A DNA stretch of 32,236 nucleotides from an uncultured Eubacteriales bacterium (GCA_900557645.1 USSZ01000010.1:1-32236); one strand, 5' to 3'. Positions 1-7,613 are shown, counted from the first letter of the stretch. Program-made: numbers and translations. The notes: a model not told the origin generated them from the letters alone.

Positions 1-1
1 T

Positions 2-643
2 AATCATGGAAGTGCATTAAAATATTTTAAACAGACAAAAGCAATAAACTTAAGTGAATATAACTGGTATTCAATAGGGACAGGCGATAAGCCATTTAAA
101 GGGGTTTATGATGGGCAAGGATTTGCTATAGATAATATAAATATTCCTAATATCACAAATGCAGGAAATAAAAAGATACAATCTAATGTAGGATTATTTG
201 GATTTGTTAATAGTGCAACCATAACAAATATTTATTTAACGAATGCAAATGTTTATGGTAATGATGGGGTAGGACTTATTGCAAGCAATTCAACAAATAC
301 AACAATAAATGCAAATGTTATAGAAAATTGTAAAATTTATGCAGAAAATAAATTTGGTGCACTTGTAGCAATATCAACTAGTGGAACTATAAAGAATAAT
401 TTAATTTATGTAACAACAAGTGGTGGAACAAGCACAAGTGGACTATATAATGGATCAATAACTATTGATAGTAATTTGGTGGAAGAGAATGGAAAACGAA
501 GTAAAACATTGGGTTCATTTACTGATTGGGCAAAAGTATTTAATAGATTATTGCCTGACGATATTGTTTGGATAGGTGAAGTTGAAAGTTCTAAAGCGAC
601 TTCTTCTGATATTGAGAATTGGATAAATGGCACATTAGATTAA
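2..643 (+). CDS. C-terminal part of a GLUG-repeat-like surface protein (5' end outside window)
   Basis: An open frame enters from the left edge and ends at TAA 641-643, giving 213 residues. It is rich in Asn, Thr, Ser and Ile and reads as beta-repeat sequence. Stretches such as VGLFGFVNSATITNIYL and VYGNDGVGLIA (roughly residues 62-100) fit the GLUG-type pattern of bacterial surface proteins (GLFGxV, then a short strand, then GxxVGGL). The end (IENWINGTLD) has no LPxTG sorting signal or membrane anchor, so any signal peptide or attachment module must lie upstream. I infer an extracellular or cell-surface role. The exact ligand or activity cannot be seen. A strong terminator follows directly. 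Confidence 0.6.
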   Translation, partial: NHGSALKYFKQTKAINLSEYNWYSIGTGDKPFKGVYDGQGFAIDNINIPNITNAGNKKIQSNVGLFGFVNSATITNIYLTNANVYGNDGVGLIASNSTNTTINANVIENCKIYAENKFGALVAISTSGTIKNNLIYVTTSGGTSTSGLYNGSITIDSNLVEENGKRSKTLGSFTDWAKVFNRLLPDDIVWIGEVESSKATSSDIENWINGTLD

Positions 644-679
644 AAAGAAAGAGTTTGAAACTCTTTCTTTTTATTTTTT
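644..679 (+). terminator. Rho-independent terminator after the surface-protein gene
   Basis: Arms AAAGAAAGAGTTT (644-656) and AAACTCTTTCTTT (658-670) are perfect complements around one base. In practice this is an 11-bp stem with a 5-nt loop. A T-rich tail (671-679) follows. It sits one base after the stop codon and separates this gene from the heat-shock operon. Confidence 0.9.
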
Positions 680-794
680 AATATAGAATTATTTTCATTA
701 TAAAAGTCATTTATTAATAATGGCTAATGTTGTAGGATAGATTGTTTATTTTATAATATTAATTAAAAAAAATTAAAAATTTTGGCAAAAAGGG

Positions 795-823
795 TTGACT
801 ATTTTCAAATAAATGCATATAAT
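795..823 (+). promoter_or_regulatory. Sigma-A-type promoter of the hrcA-grpE-dnaK operon
   Basis: TTGACT (795-800), a 17-bp spacer, and a perfect TATAAT (818-823). The start point is predicted near 830, inside the CIRCE element, the usual arrangement for HrcA-repressed class I heat-shock operons. Confidence 0.9.
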
Positions 824-827
824 ATTG

Positions 828-854
828 CTAGCACTTGAAAAACAAGAGTGCCAA
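828..854 (+). promoter_or_regulatory. CIRCE operator (HrcA-binding inverted repeat)
   Basis: CTAGCACTT (828-836), exactly 9 nt, GAGTGCCAA (846-854). The known consensus is TTAGCACTC-N9-GAGTGCTAA, so 15 of 18 arm positions match. It overlaps the predicted start point, so HrcA binding would block transcription of its own operon. It lies in the leader, which also argues against any hrcA start codon upstream of 886. Confidence 0.93.
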
Positions 855-885
855 AAAAGTCGATAAAACATCTAAAGAGGTTAAT

Positions 886-1887
886 ATGGAATTATCTGAC
901 CGTAAGAAAAAAATTCTTTGCATGGCTATAGAAGAATATATTAAAGATTGTTCACCTATAACTAGTGGGGGAATTAAAGATGTTACTTCTTTGAATTGCT
1001 CTACTGCAACTTTGAGAAGTGAACTTAATGCTTTAGAGGCGATGGGCTTTTTAAAGCAGTTGCATACTTCGGGAGGAAGAATTCCTACTGCTCAAGGATA
1101 TAGATATTATGTTGAAAACTTATTACAATCGGTAGAAGCAACAGAAGCAGAACTTGATGATGTAAAAAAAATTATATCATCAAGAACATCTAGTTTGAAT
1201 GATATTATTACTGGAATTGCTAAAATTGTTAGTAAAGCAACAAATTATCCAACGGTTGTTATGGTAGATGGATTTGAAAATTTAGTTTTAAGTGAATTTA
1301 AACTTATTCCTCTACTTGAAGATAAAATTATGGTTTTGATTGGAACGATTGCTGGATATATTACTCAAACTTTAGATGTCAAAGCATCTCCACAAGATTG
1401 TCAAGATGCATCTAATTATTTAACAAATCATTTCAAGGGTGAAACTATTGGTTTTATGATTGAAAATATTGAGCAGTTTGAAAAGGGAATGCATAGTGAA
1501 ATTAAGGCTTTTCAAACTGTAGTAAACTCTTTAATTAGTGGGTTGAAACAATTAAATAAGCAAAAATATCTTAATGTTCGACGTGAAGGGAGTGCTAAAC
1601 TTTTAGAAGATAACAATGATGTTGAAGATGCAAAGAAAGTTTTAAATGTTTTAGAAGATGAAAAAGAACTTTCTTCAATGATGGAAATTAAAGGTAAAGG
1701 GGATATTGAAGTTACTGTTGCTGATGAAGATAGTGCAAAATGTTCTGTAGTTAAAGCCCCTATATGTGTAAACGGAAGACAACTTGCTTCTATTGGAGTT
1801 ATTGGACCTCAAAGAATGGATTATGCAGGAATTGCTTCAGCACTAAAAGTTGTTATTGATAATCTAAATAACTTAAAAGGAGAATAA
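886..1887 (+). CDS. hrcA: Heat-inducible transcription repressor HrcA
   Basis: Predicted 333 aa, the normal length for the family. HrcA represses class I heat-shock operons by binding CIRCE; its folding is known to depend on GroEL. An N-terminal winged-helix region (about residues 1-75) ends in the family signature SGGRIPTAQGYRYYV (62-76). A long alpha/beta and coiled C-terminal part follows. I chose ATG 886 because AAAGAGG (874-880) lies 5 nt upstream. A possible TTG start at 835 lies inside the CIRCE operator and would add 17 residues unlike HrcA. It is the first gene of the operon, and its TAA abuts the grpE ATG, so the two are likely translationally coupled. The CIRCE site 30 bases upstream implies autoregulation. 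Confidence 0.95.
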   Translation: MELSDRKKKILCMAIEEYIKDCSPITSGGIKDVTSLNCSTATLRSELNALEAMGFLKQLHTSGGRIPTAQGYRYYVENLLQSVEATEAELDDVKKIISSRTSSLNDIITGIAKIVSKATNYPTVVMVDGFENLVLSEFKLIPLLEDKIMVLIGTIAGYITQTLDVKASPQDCQDASNYLTNHFKGETIGFMIENIEQFEKGMHSEIKAFQTVVNSLISGLKQLNKQKYLNVRREGSAKLLEDNNDVEDAKKVLNVLEDEKELSSMMEIKGKGDIEVTVADEDSAKCSVVKAPICVNGRQLASIGVIGPQRMDYAGIASALKVVIDNLNNLKGE

Positions 1888-2607
1888 ATGTCAGAACAAG
1901 AATTAAACAAAGAAAATGATTTAGAAAAAGAAAATTGTCATTGTTCTAGCGAGTGTGATTGTGGAAAAGATTGCAAATGTGATGAAAATCATAAATGCAG
2001 TGAAGGTTGCACCTGTGGAGATGAGTGTAAATGCGAGCAAGGTGAATGTAATTGCAATGAAGAATGTTCTTGTCATAAAGATGATGAATGTAGTTGTGAT
2101 GATAAGGATAATTGCACTTGTGATGAAGAACAATGTGAATGCAAAAATTGCACTTGTGAAGATAAAGTTGATGATGCAAAAGAACTTGCAGGTCAATACT
2201 TAAATCTTGCAAAACAAGTTCAGGCTGATTTTGAAAATTTCAGAAGACACGCAATTGAAGATATAAAACAAGCCAAAATAAATGGACAAATTTCAGTTAT
2301 AGAAGTTTTTCTTCCTTGTCTTGATACTTTTAAAGAAGCAAAAAAGTCTATTACTGATGAAAATATACTTAAAGGTGTTGAGATGATTGAAAGCAAAATT
2401 AACGATGCTTTAAAATCACTTGGGGTTGAAAAAATAGACTCTATTGGTCAGGTCTATAACCCACACCTTCATAACGTTATCGCTGTTATGAATGACCAAG
2501 ATAAAGAAAATGATATCATCTTGGATGAATACCAAGCAGGATATAAATTTAATGATAAAGTCATTAGATATGCAAAAGTCATTGTCAATAAAAAGGAGGA
2601 TAAATAA
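1888..2607 (+). CDS. grpE: Nucleotide exchange factor GrpE with an N-terminal Cys-rich (metallothionein-like) extension
   Basis: GrpE releases ADP from DnaK. Residues about 95-239 form a normal GrpE core: a long helix (LNLAKQVQADFENFRRH), then GQVYNPHLHNVI (187-198) and GYKFNDKVIRYAKVIV (218-233), the C-terminal beta-domain motifs. The unusual part is residues 17-90, which hold 23 cysteines, 22 of them as eleven CxC pairs spaced about six residues apart, in an Asp/Glu/Lys/Asn background. GrpE N-termini are normally acidic and disordered, without cysteines. I infer soft-metal binding (Zn, Cu, Cd) or redox sensing, by analogy with metallothionein CxC spacing. The extension is in frame and starts at ATG 1888 behind AGGAG, so it is not a start-site error. 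The start touches the hrcA stop; dnaK follows after 2 bp. Confidence 0.93.
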   Translation: MSEQELNKENDLEKENCHCSSECDCGKDCKCDENHKCSEGCTCGDECKCEQGECNCNEECSCHKDDECSCDDKDNCTCDEEQCECKNCTCEDKVDDAKELAGQYLNLAKQVQADFENFRRHAIEDIKQAKINGQISVIEVFLPCLDTFKEAKKSITDENILKGVEMIESKINDALKSLGVEKIDSIGQVYNPHLHNVIAVMNDQDKENDIILDEYQAGYKFNDKVIRYAKVIVNKKEDK

Positions 2608-2609
2608 TT

Positions 2610-4463
2610 ATGGGAAAGATTATTGGAATTGACTTAGGAACTACAAACTCATGTGTTGCAGTTATGGAAGGTGGAAAACCTACTGTTATTGCAAATGCAG
2701 AAGGAGATAGAACAACTCCTTCAGTTGTTGCCTATACCAAAGAAGGAGAAAGACTTGTTGGTAAGGTTGCAAAGCGTCAAGCAATTGTAAATGCTGAAAA
2801 CACTGTTCAATCTATTAAACGTGAAATGGGAACTAACTATAAAGTTACATTAAATGGCAAAGAATATACTCCACAAGAGATTTCTGCCATGATTCTTTCA
2901 AAACTTAAGGCTGATGCTGAAAGTTATTTAGGTGGACCAGTAACTCAAGCAGTTATTACTGTTCCTGCTTATTTTAACGATTCTCAACGTCAAGCAACTA
3001 AAGATGCTGGAAAAATCGCAGGTCTTGAAGTTTTAAGAATTATCAATGAGCCTACAGCAGCAGCACTTGCTTATGGACTTGATAAAGGTGAAAACGCAAA
3101 TCAAAAAATTTTAGTTTATGACCTTGGTGGTGGAACATTTGATGTATCTATTCTTGAAATAGGTGATGGAGTATTTGAAGTTTTGTCAACTAATGGTAAT
3201 ACAAGACTTGGAGGAGATGATTTTGATAACAGAATTATCGACCTTTTAATTGAAGAATTTAAAACTACAAATGGCATTGATTTATCTACAGATAAACTTG
3301 CTATGCAAAGATTAAAGGAAGCCGCAGAAAAAGCAAAAATTGACCTTTCTGCTACTCCAAAAACAACAATTTCTCTTCCATTCATTTCTGCTGATGCTAC
3401 TGGACCTAAACATATGGAATATGAACTTACTAGAGCAAAATTCGATTCTATTACAGAAGATCTTGTAAAAGAAACAATTGATTGCACAGTAAGAGCATTA
3501 TCAGATGCAAAACTTGATAAAAATCAAATTGATAAGGTTATTTTAGTTGGTGGTTCAACTCGTATTCCTGCAGTTCAAGAAGCAGTAAAAGAATTTACAG
3601 GAAAAGATCCATATAAGGGAATCAACCCAGATGAATGCGTTGCTGTTGGTGCTGCTATTCAAGCCGGAGTTTTAGGTGGCGAAGTTAAAGATGTTCTTCT
3701 TCTTGATGTAACCCCACTTTCTCTTGGTATTGAAACTTTAGGTGGTGTGTTTACAAAACTTATTGAAAGAAATACAACTATTCCTACAAGAAAATCTCAA
3801 ATTTTCTCAACTGCAGTTGATAACCAACCAGGTGTTGATATTCATGTATTACAAGGTGAAAGAGAGTTTGCAAATCAAAATAAAACTCTTGGAAGATTCC
3901 AACTTACAGACATTCCACCTGCACCAAGAGGAGTTCCTCAAATCGAAGTAACTTTTGATATTGATGCAAATGGTATTGTAAAAGTTTCTGCAAAAGATCT
4001 TGGAACTAATAAAGAGCAAAATATTACTATTACAGCATCTTCAAATCTTAAAGAAGAAGATATTGAAAGAGCAATAAAAGAAGCAGAAGAGCATGCTGAA
4101 GAAGACAAGAAACGTAAGGAACTTGTTGAAACTAAAAATCAAGCCGACAATATGGTTTATGGACTTGAAAAAATGCTTAAAGATAATGGCGATAAACTTG
4201 CTGAAGAAGATAAAAAGAAACTTGAAGAAGCCATTGAAAAAGCAAAGAAAGAATTTGAAAGTGAAGATATCGAGGTTATTAAAAAAGCAATCGATGAACT
4301 TACAAATGTTTCAAATGGCATAGTTTCTAAAATGTATCAATCTGCAAATCCTAATGGTGCTGGCACAGATAGCAACACAGGAACAACAGATGGCAACAAT
4401 GGTAACAATAATAACGGAAATAATGACAACAATGATGGTAATCCAGAAGTAGTTGTTGACTAA
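2610..4463 (+). CDS. dnaK: Chaperone DnaK (Hsp70)
   Basis: A 617-aa cytosolic ATP-dependent chaperone that cycles with DnaJ and GrpE. The nucleotide-binding domain starts with GIDLGTTNS (residues 5-13). It also carries the Hsp70 signatures VYDLGGGTFDVS and VILVGGSTRIPAVQ. The substrate-binding domain begins after the linker DVLLLDVTPLSLGIETLGG. A Lys/Glu-rich helical lid follows. The last 35 or so residues are a low-complexity Asn/Gly/Asp/Thr tail ending PEVVVD, reminiscent of the acidic C-terminus of other DnaK proteins but unusually Asn-rich. AGGAGG (2594-2599) precedes ATG 2610 by 10 nt. It is third in the CIRCE-controlled operon, and a hairpin with a T-run separates it from dnaJ. Confidence 0.98.
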   Translation: MGKIIGIDLGTTNSCVAVMEGGKPTVIANAEGDRTTPSVVAYTKEGERLVGKVAKRQAIVNAENTVQSIKREMGTNYKVTLNGKEYTPQEISAMILSKLKADAESYLGGPVTQAVITVPAYFNDSQRQATKDAGKIAGLEVLRIINEPTAAALAYGLDKGENANQKILVYDLGGGTFDVSILEIGDGVFEVLSTNGNTRLGGDDFDNRIIDLLIEEFKTTNGIDLSTDKLAMQRLKEAAEKAKIDLSATPKTTISLPFISADATGPKHMEYELTRAKFDSITEDLVKETIDCTVRALSDAKLDKNQIDKVILVGGSTRIPAVQEAVKEFTGKDPYKGINPDECVAVGAAIQAGVLGGEVKDVLLLDVTPLSLGIETLGGVFTKLIERNTTIPTRKSQIFSTAVDNQPGVDIHVLQGEREFANQNKTLGRFQLTDIPPAPRGVPQIEVTFDIDANGIVKVSAKDLGTNKEQNITITASSNLKEEDIERAIKEAEEHAEEDKKRKELVETKNQADNMVYGLEKMLKDNGDKLAEEDKKKLEEAIEKAKKEFESEDIEVIKKAIDELTNVSNGIVSKMYQSANPNGAGTDSNTGTTDGNNGNNNNGNNDNNDGNPEVVVD

Positions 4464-4472
4464 AAATGAAAG

Positions 4473-4516
4473 TATTACAATCTTATCATTATGATAAGGT
4501 TGTAATAGTATTTTTA
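4473..4516 (+). terminator. Terminator or attenuator between dnaK and dnaJ
   Basis: A 16-bp stem (4473-4488 with 4492-4507, one G-T pair, loop TTA) is followed by TATTTTT. It lies between the dnaK stop and the dnaJ ribosome site. No separate consensus promoter is visible before dnaJ, so partial read-through would give less DnaJ than DnaK. Confidence 0.85.
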
Positions 4517-4544
4517 AACAGTTTTTTTGAAAAGAGGTTTATTT

Positions 4545-5666
4545 ATGGCAGGAAAAGATTATTATTCAATATTAGGTGTTGATAAGTCAGCAAGCGATGA
4601 CGAGATAAAATCGGCATACAGAAGACTGGCAAAAAAATATCATCCAGACTTAAATAAAACTGAAGAGGCAGCAAATAAATTCAAAGAGATTAATGAAGCA
4701 TATCAAGTGCTGGGCGACCCAAAGAAAAGAGCAAATTACGATCAATTTGGCTCTGCAGAAGGCAATCCTTTTAGTGGAAGTTCTTCATCTGGTGGTTTTG
4801 GTGATTTCTTTGGTGGTAGTGGTGGCTTTTCAGATATTTTTTCAGATATTTTTTCTGCGTTTGGTGGCAGAGGAGAATCGCGAACTGCTGAAAGAGGACA
4901 AGATATTAATATTGCCGTAAATCTTACCTTTGAAGAAGCATGTTTTGGAACTGAAAAAAATATAACACTTGGTAAACTTGAAAGATGTTCAAGTTGTAGT
5001 GGAACAGGTGCTAAAAATGGAAAAGAATTCTCTGTATGTCCTGAATGTGGTGGAACTGGTCGTGTAAGGTATCAACAAAATACATTATTTGGAACAACTA
5101 TTAGAGAAGCCGGTTGCCCAAAATGTAATGCAACTGGAAAGATTATAAAAGAAAAATGTCCTGATTGTAATGGAAAGGGATATCAAAAGGTTAATAAGAC
5201 AATCAAAGTAAAATTCCCAGCAGGTATTGACGAAGGACAAACACTTCGTATGAGAGGTGAAGGGAATGCTCCAACAAGAGAGGGCGTGAATGGTGATTTG
5301 AATATTAAAATTTCGGTTTTACCACACAAACTTCTTGTTAGAAAAGGAAATGATTTATATCTTGACCTTTATGTTCCTTTTACAACGACTCTTTTAGGTG
5401 GAAAAGTTGATATACCTACACTTAAAGGCACTTATGCATTAAATATTCCAGAACTTACTGCAAGTGGAACTGTGATGAGAATAAAAAATAAGGGCGTCAA
5501 AGCACTTAATAGAGATTATTATGGAGATTTGCTTGTTACAATAAAGGCAGAAGTTCCAAAGAGCCTTGATAAAGATACTAAAGAAGAAATTGTAAGGCTT
5601 TCTGAAAAAATAGGGAATAATGCATATACAAAATATAATAATTTCTTGAAAAATATGAAAAATTAA
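4545..5666 (+). CDS. dnaJ: Chaperone DnaJ (Hsp40, type I)
   Basis: Predicted 373 aa, the usual type I length. DnaJ delivers substrates to DnaK and stimulates its ATPase. The J-domain (residues 3-67) has the essential HPD at 33-35. A Gly/Phe/Ser-rich segment (about 68-110) contains a tandem FSDIFSDIF. Four CxxCxGxG zinc motifs lie at cysteines 148/151, 165/168, 191/194 and 205/208, all intact. The C-terminal peptide-binding domain follows. I chose ATG 4545 because AAAGAGG (4532-4537) precedes it; an in-frame TTG at 4527 would add six residues and sits inside the T-run after the hairpin. It is the last gene of the heat-shock cluster. Confidence 0.97.
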   Translation: MAGKDYYSILGVDKSASDDEIKSAYRRLAKKYHPDLNKTEEAANKFKEINEAYQVLGDPKKRANYDQFGSAEGNPFSGSSSSGGFGDFFGGSGGFSDIFSDIFSAFGGRGESRTAERGQDINIAVNLTFEEACFGTEKNITLGKLERCSSCSGTGAKNGKEFSVCPECGGTGRVRYQQNTLFGTTIREAGCPKCNATGKIIKEKCPDCNGKGYQKVNKTIKVKFPAGIDEGQTLRMRGEGNAPTREGVNGDLNIKISVLPHKLLVRKGNDLYLDLYVPFTTTLLGGKVDIPTLKGTYALNIPELTASGTVMRIKNKGVKALNRDYYGDLLVTIKAEVPKSLDKDTKEEIVRLSEKIGNNAYTKYNNFLKNMKN

Positions 5667-5672
5667 TATAAT

Positions 5673-5706
5673 AAAAAAAGGTTACAAATTTTGTAACCTT
5701 TTTTTA
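5673..5706. terminator. Terminator after dnaJ
   Basis: The stem AAAGGTTACAAA / TTTGTAACCTTT is flanked by an A-run on the left and a T-run on the right, so it could work in both directions. It ends dnaJ on the plus strand. The last codons of the minus-strand remnant at 5682-5918 run into it. Confidence 0.85.
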
Positions 5707-5918
5707 TGTATATCATCACTTGAGTTAAAATAGTCTCTATCAAAAAATCTTTTAATGTGATTTCTGCACCAATAAATAGTTTTTTTTATTGTTTTAGAAT
5801 TTGGTGCATTTATTTTTCCGTTCATAAAGTCAAATATAGTTGATGGAGTCAAATTTGAGATTAAACATAGATTTGTTAAAGATATTTTTTTATCTTCAAC
5901 AATATAAAAAATTATAAT
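5682..5918 (-). pseudogene. Remnant of a small XRE-type helix-turn-helix gene lacking a start codon
   Basis: An open frame of 78 codons (stop at 5682-5684, upstream in-frame stop at 5919-5921). The sequence resembles the second half of a small XRE domain: SLTNLCLISNLTPSTIFDFM is a typical recognition-helix region, followed by a short basic helix. No ATG, GTG or TTG occurs in frame before the HTH, only ATT and ATA codons. A nearby ATG followed by MICNCYKL is in another frame. The gene has probably lost its start through a change in the AT-rich leader, or it uses a rare ATT start. It lies directly downstream of the intact XRE gene at 5953-6192 and looks like one copy of a decaying tandem set. 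Confidence 0.5.
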
Positions 5919-5952
5919 TTATAACAATTACAAATCATTAATATTCAAATTT

Positions 5953-6192
5953 TCAGTCTTCTATATTTATTAATTTTAGACTATCGCAATTAAAAAATTC
6001 ATCTAATTCAATTTCAAGTCCAGCACAAATATCATATATTGTTTCCAGATTTATATTTTTCGTTTGATTTGTTAAAATAGAACTTATTGTTGATTGTGGA
6101 ACACCACTCAATTTAGATAATTGATATTGAGTTAATTGTTTCTTATTTAAATAATATTTTATTCTTTCTATAACAGCATTAATTAATTTCAT
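5953..6192 (-). CDS. Small XRE-family (Cro/CI-like) transcriptional regulator
   Basis: A 79-aa single-domain protein with a five-helix XRE HTH over residues about 18-68. LTQYQLSKLSGVPQSTISSI is the helix-turn-helix, and a typical end follows (IYDICAGLEIELDEFF). It has no effector or dimerization domain beyond a short tail. Such stand-alone XRE proteins often control mobile-element or toxin-antitoxin genes, but no target can be named here. It is the third of four such frames on the minus strand. The ATG lies only 4 bases downstream of the stop of the broken copy at 6197-6516, so they were once cotranscribed. No strong ribosome site is visible. Confidence 0.75.
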   Translation of the reverse strand: MKLINAVIERIKYYLNKKQLTQYQLSKLSGVPQSTISSILTNQTKNINLETIYDICAGLEIELDEFFNCDSLKLINIED

Positions 6193-6196
6193 AAAA

Positions 6197-6516
6197 TTAT
6201 TTATTACCCATATTTTTTATTAATTGAGATATGATTGTTTTTTGCTCATCATTTAATTTTGAATAGTCTTCAAGAATAGATTTAAATTCGTTGTTATATT
6301 TATTGCCTAAATAAAAAAAGTCATATATAGTTATTCCAACAACATCACAAAAATCAAGCAAAGTTGAAACTTTGAGTTCAACACTTTTATTTTCTATTGT
6401 TTTTATAAATTGAGGATTATAGCCAAGCCTTTGACTTGTTTCTCTGGCAGATAAATTTGCTTTATTTCTAAAAATCCTATTCTATTTATTATATCGTCAT
6501 AATTTAAGTTTTTCAT
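6197..6516 (-). pseudogene. XRE-family regulator broken by a one-base frameshift
   Basis: ATG 6516 opens a frame that reads MKNLNYDDIINRIGFL and then stops after 37 codons. Restoring one base near 6466-6471 gives a continuous protein to the TAA at 6197-6199. It contains NKANLSARETSQRLGYNPQF, clearly related to the intact neighbour at 6598-6906 (NKSNLSARELSLRIGMSPQY), and then a helical tail ending in LIKNMGNK. The expected product is about 106 aa. The indel sits in a TTTCTAAAAATCC run, so a sequencing or assembly slip is possible as well as true decay. This explains the gene-free stretch between the two intact XRE genes. Confidence 0.75.
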
Positions 6517-6597
6517 ATTTTGCTTCCAATTATATTTTATTAAAATTCTATATATGAAATTTCTTTTAAATTTAAAAATTTGATTTATTTTGTATTG

Positions 6598-6906
6598 TTA
6601 TTTGATAATATTATTTAAAAAATCTAGTAAGGTAAGTTTCTTTTTTGATGGTAGAGATTTAATTTCTTTTATTAATGACATATCTATATCATAATCTTCA
6701 AAATTTTTATAGAAAAATTTATCAATTGGACAATCACACACTTCTAAAATTGTTATTAATTTTTCTATAGATAAAGAAATACGTCCACTTTCAACTTGAC
6801 TTATGTATTGTGGACTCATTCCAATTCGTAAACTTAATTCTCGTGCAGATAGATTAGATTTATTTCTTACAATTCCTAATCTTTTTATTATTTCTTTATT
6901 ATCCAT
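6598..6906 (-). CDS. XRE-family helix-turn-helix regulator
   Basis: 102 aa. An XRE HTH domain covers about residues 5-65 (LSARELSLRIGMSPQYISQV, then SIEKLITILEVCDCPIDKFF). A short charged tail ends LLDFLNNIIK. It is the promoter-proximal member of the four-gene minus-strand array and the closest intact paralogue of the frameshifted copy. It faces the SLOG-family gene across about 130 bp that holds a TATAAT on each strand and an inverted repeat. Autorepression and control of the divergent gene are plausible inferences. Confidence 0.8.
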   Translation of the reverse strand: MDNKEIIKRLGIVRNKSNLSARELSLRIGMSPQYISQVESGRISLSIEKLITILEVCDCPIDKFFYKNFEDYDIDMSLIKEIKSLPSKKKLTLLDFLNNIIK

Positions 6907-6925
6907 ATAATAAAATTATAACCCA

Positions 6926-6951
6926 ATAACATTTGAAATATGATTTGTTAT
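6926..6951. promoter_or_regulatory. Possible regulator operator between divergent XRE and SLOG genes
   Basis: The arms ATAACA (6926-6931) and TGTTAT (6946-6951) are separated by 14 bp. It lies just upstream of a minus-strand TATAAT (complement of about 6914-6919) that would serve the XRE gene. A position over the core promoter suggests an operator for the XRE protein. This is inference from symmetry only. Confidence 0.35.
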
Positions 6952-6986
6952 AAACATAAAAATAGTGTATAAAACAATAAAATATT

Positions 6987-7014
6987 TTGTATTGTACATA
7001 ATTTATGTTATAAT
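6987..7014 (+). promoter_or_regulatory. Promoter of the SLOG-family gene
   Basis: TTGTAT (6987-6992), a 16-bp spacer, TATAAT (7009-7014). The start point near 7021 would give a very short leader to ATG 7034. This also rules out the longer frame that begins upstream at 6965. Confidence 0.6.
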
Positions 7015-7033
7015 GAAGATAAAGGTATCAATT

Positions 7034-7546
7034 ATGTCAATTACTATTTGCTTTATAGGGCATTTAAAAGTTAAAGATGAAAAGTTGGTATATGAAAGGG
7101 TTTTGAAGATTGTTGAAGAATTGGTGGCAGATGATGTGAAATATTTTATATTTGGAAGCAAAAGTTCTTTCAACACTCTTTGTTATAAGGTTGTCAGTGA
7201 ATTGAGAGATAAAAAATACCCTTTTATCAAAAGGGTATTTGCAAATTGTGATCATCATGTTTATCCTGAAGTTTATCAAAGATTAATTGATAGTATGTAT
7301 GAATATAGTTATTTTTCACAAAAGGTTAAGAATGCTGGGGGAAATAAATATATTTTTAGAAATCAAGATATGATTGATAAGAGTGATGTTGTTATTTTTT
7401 ATTATGATGAAAGTTATAAAAAGGATATTATGACAACTAAAAATAGAAGATTATCCTTTGTGCAGAAAAGTGGAACGGGAGTGGCTTTTGAATATGCAAA
7501 GAAAAATAATAAAAAAATTATTAATATTTTTAATCTTATATGTTGA
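7034..7546 (+). CDS. SLOG superfamily (DUF1273/YpsA-like) nucleotide-binding-type protein
   Basis: 170 aa from ATG 7034, with AAAGG 8 nt upstream and start MSITICFIGHLKV. The pattern matches small Firmicutes SLOG proteins: an initial strand ending IGH, YFIFGSKSSFNTLC (Rossmann-like FGS loop), YPFIKRVF, MIDKSDVVIFYYDE, and near the end GTGVAFEYAKKNNKKIINIF. SLOG proteins bind nucleotide-derived ligands or process nucleotides, and some act in defence or stress signalling. The ligand here is unknown. The gene is alone, divergent from the XRE array, and followed by a terminator. A perfect 12-bp hairpin lies inside it (7214-7240). Confidence 0.75.
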   Translation: MSITICFIGHLKVKDEKLVYERVLKIVEELVADDVKYFIFGSKSSFNTLCYKVVSELRDKKYPFIKRVFANCDHHVYPEVYQRLIDSMYEYSYFSQKVKNAGGNKYIFRNQDMIDKSDVVIFYYDESYKKDIMTTKNRRLSFVQKSGTGVAFEYAKKNNKKIINIFNLIC

Positions 7547-7566
7547 GAAAATGATAAGATTATATT

Positions 7567-7613
7567 AAAAAACACTTAAATTCATTTTTATTATGATATT
7601 TAAGTGTTTTTTT
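7567..7613. terminator. Bidirectional terminator between the SLOG gene and the acyltransferase gene
   Basis: The arms AAAACACTTAAAT and ATTTAAGTGTTTT flank a 16-nt loop, with an A-run before and a T-run after. It lies between two convergent genes and can end both transcripts. Confidence 0.85.

Noticed and set aside
835..885. hrcA start at TTG 835.
   Set aside because: It lies inside the CIRCE operator and next to the predicted transcription start. ATG 886 has a good ribosome site.
1921..2212. Several open frames on both strands across the grpE start (minus 91 and 88 aa, plus 82 aa).
   Set aside because: They come from the repeated TGT/TGC codons of the Cys array read in other frames. They lack ribosome sites and overlap a real gene.
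3116..3487. Minus-strand 123-aa frame within dnaK.
   Set aside because: It is an antisense shadow of a strongly conserved gene, without start signals or recognisable family.
4828..4860. Short tandem repeat in dnaJ.
   Set aside because: It encodes the usual Gly/Phe/Ser linker (FSDIF twice), normal for this region of DnaJ.
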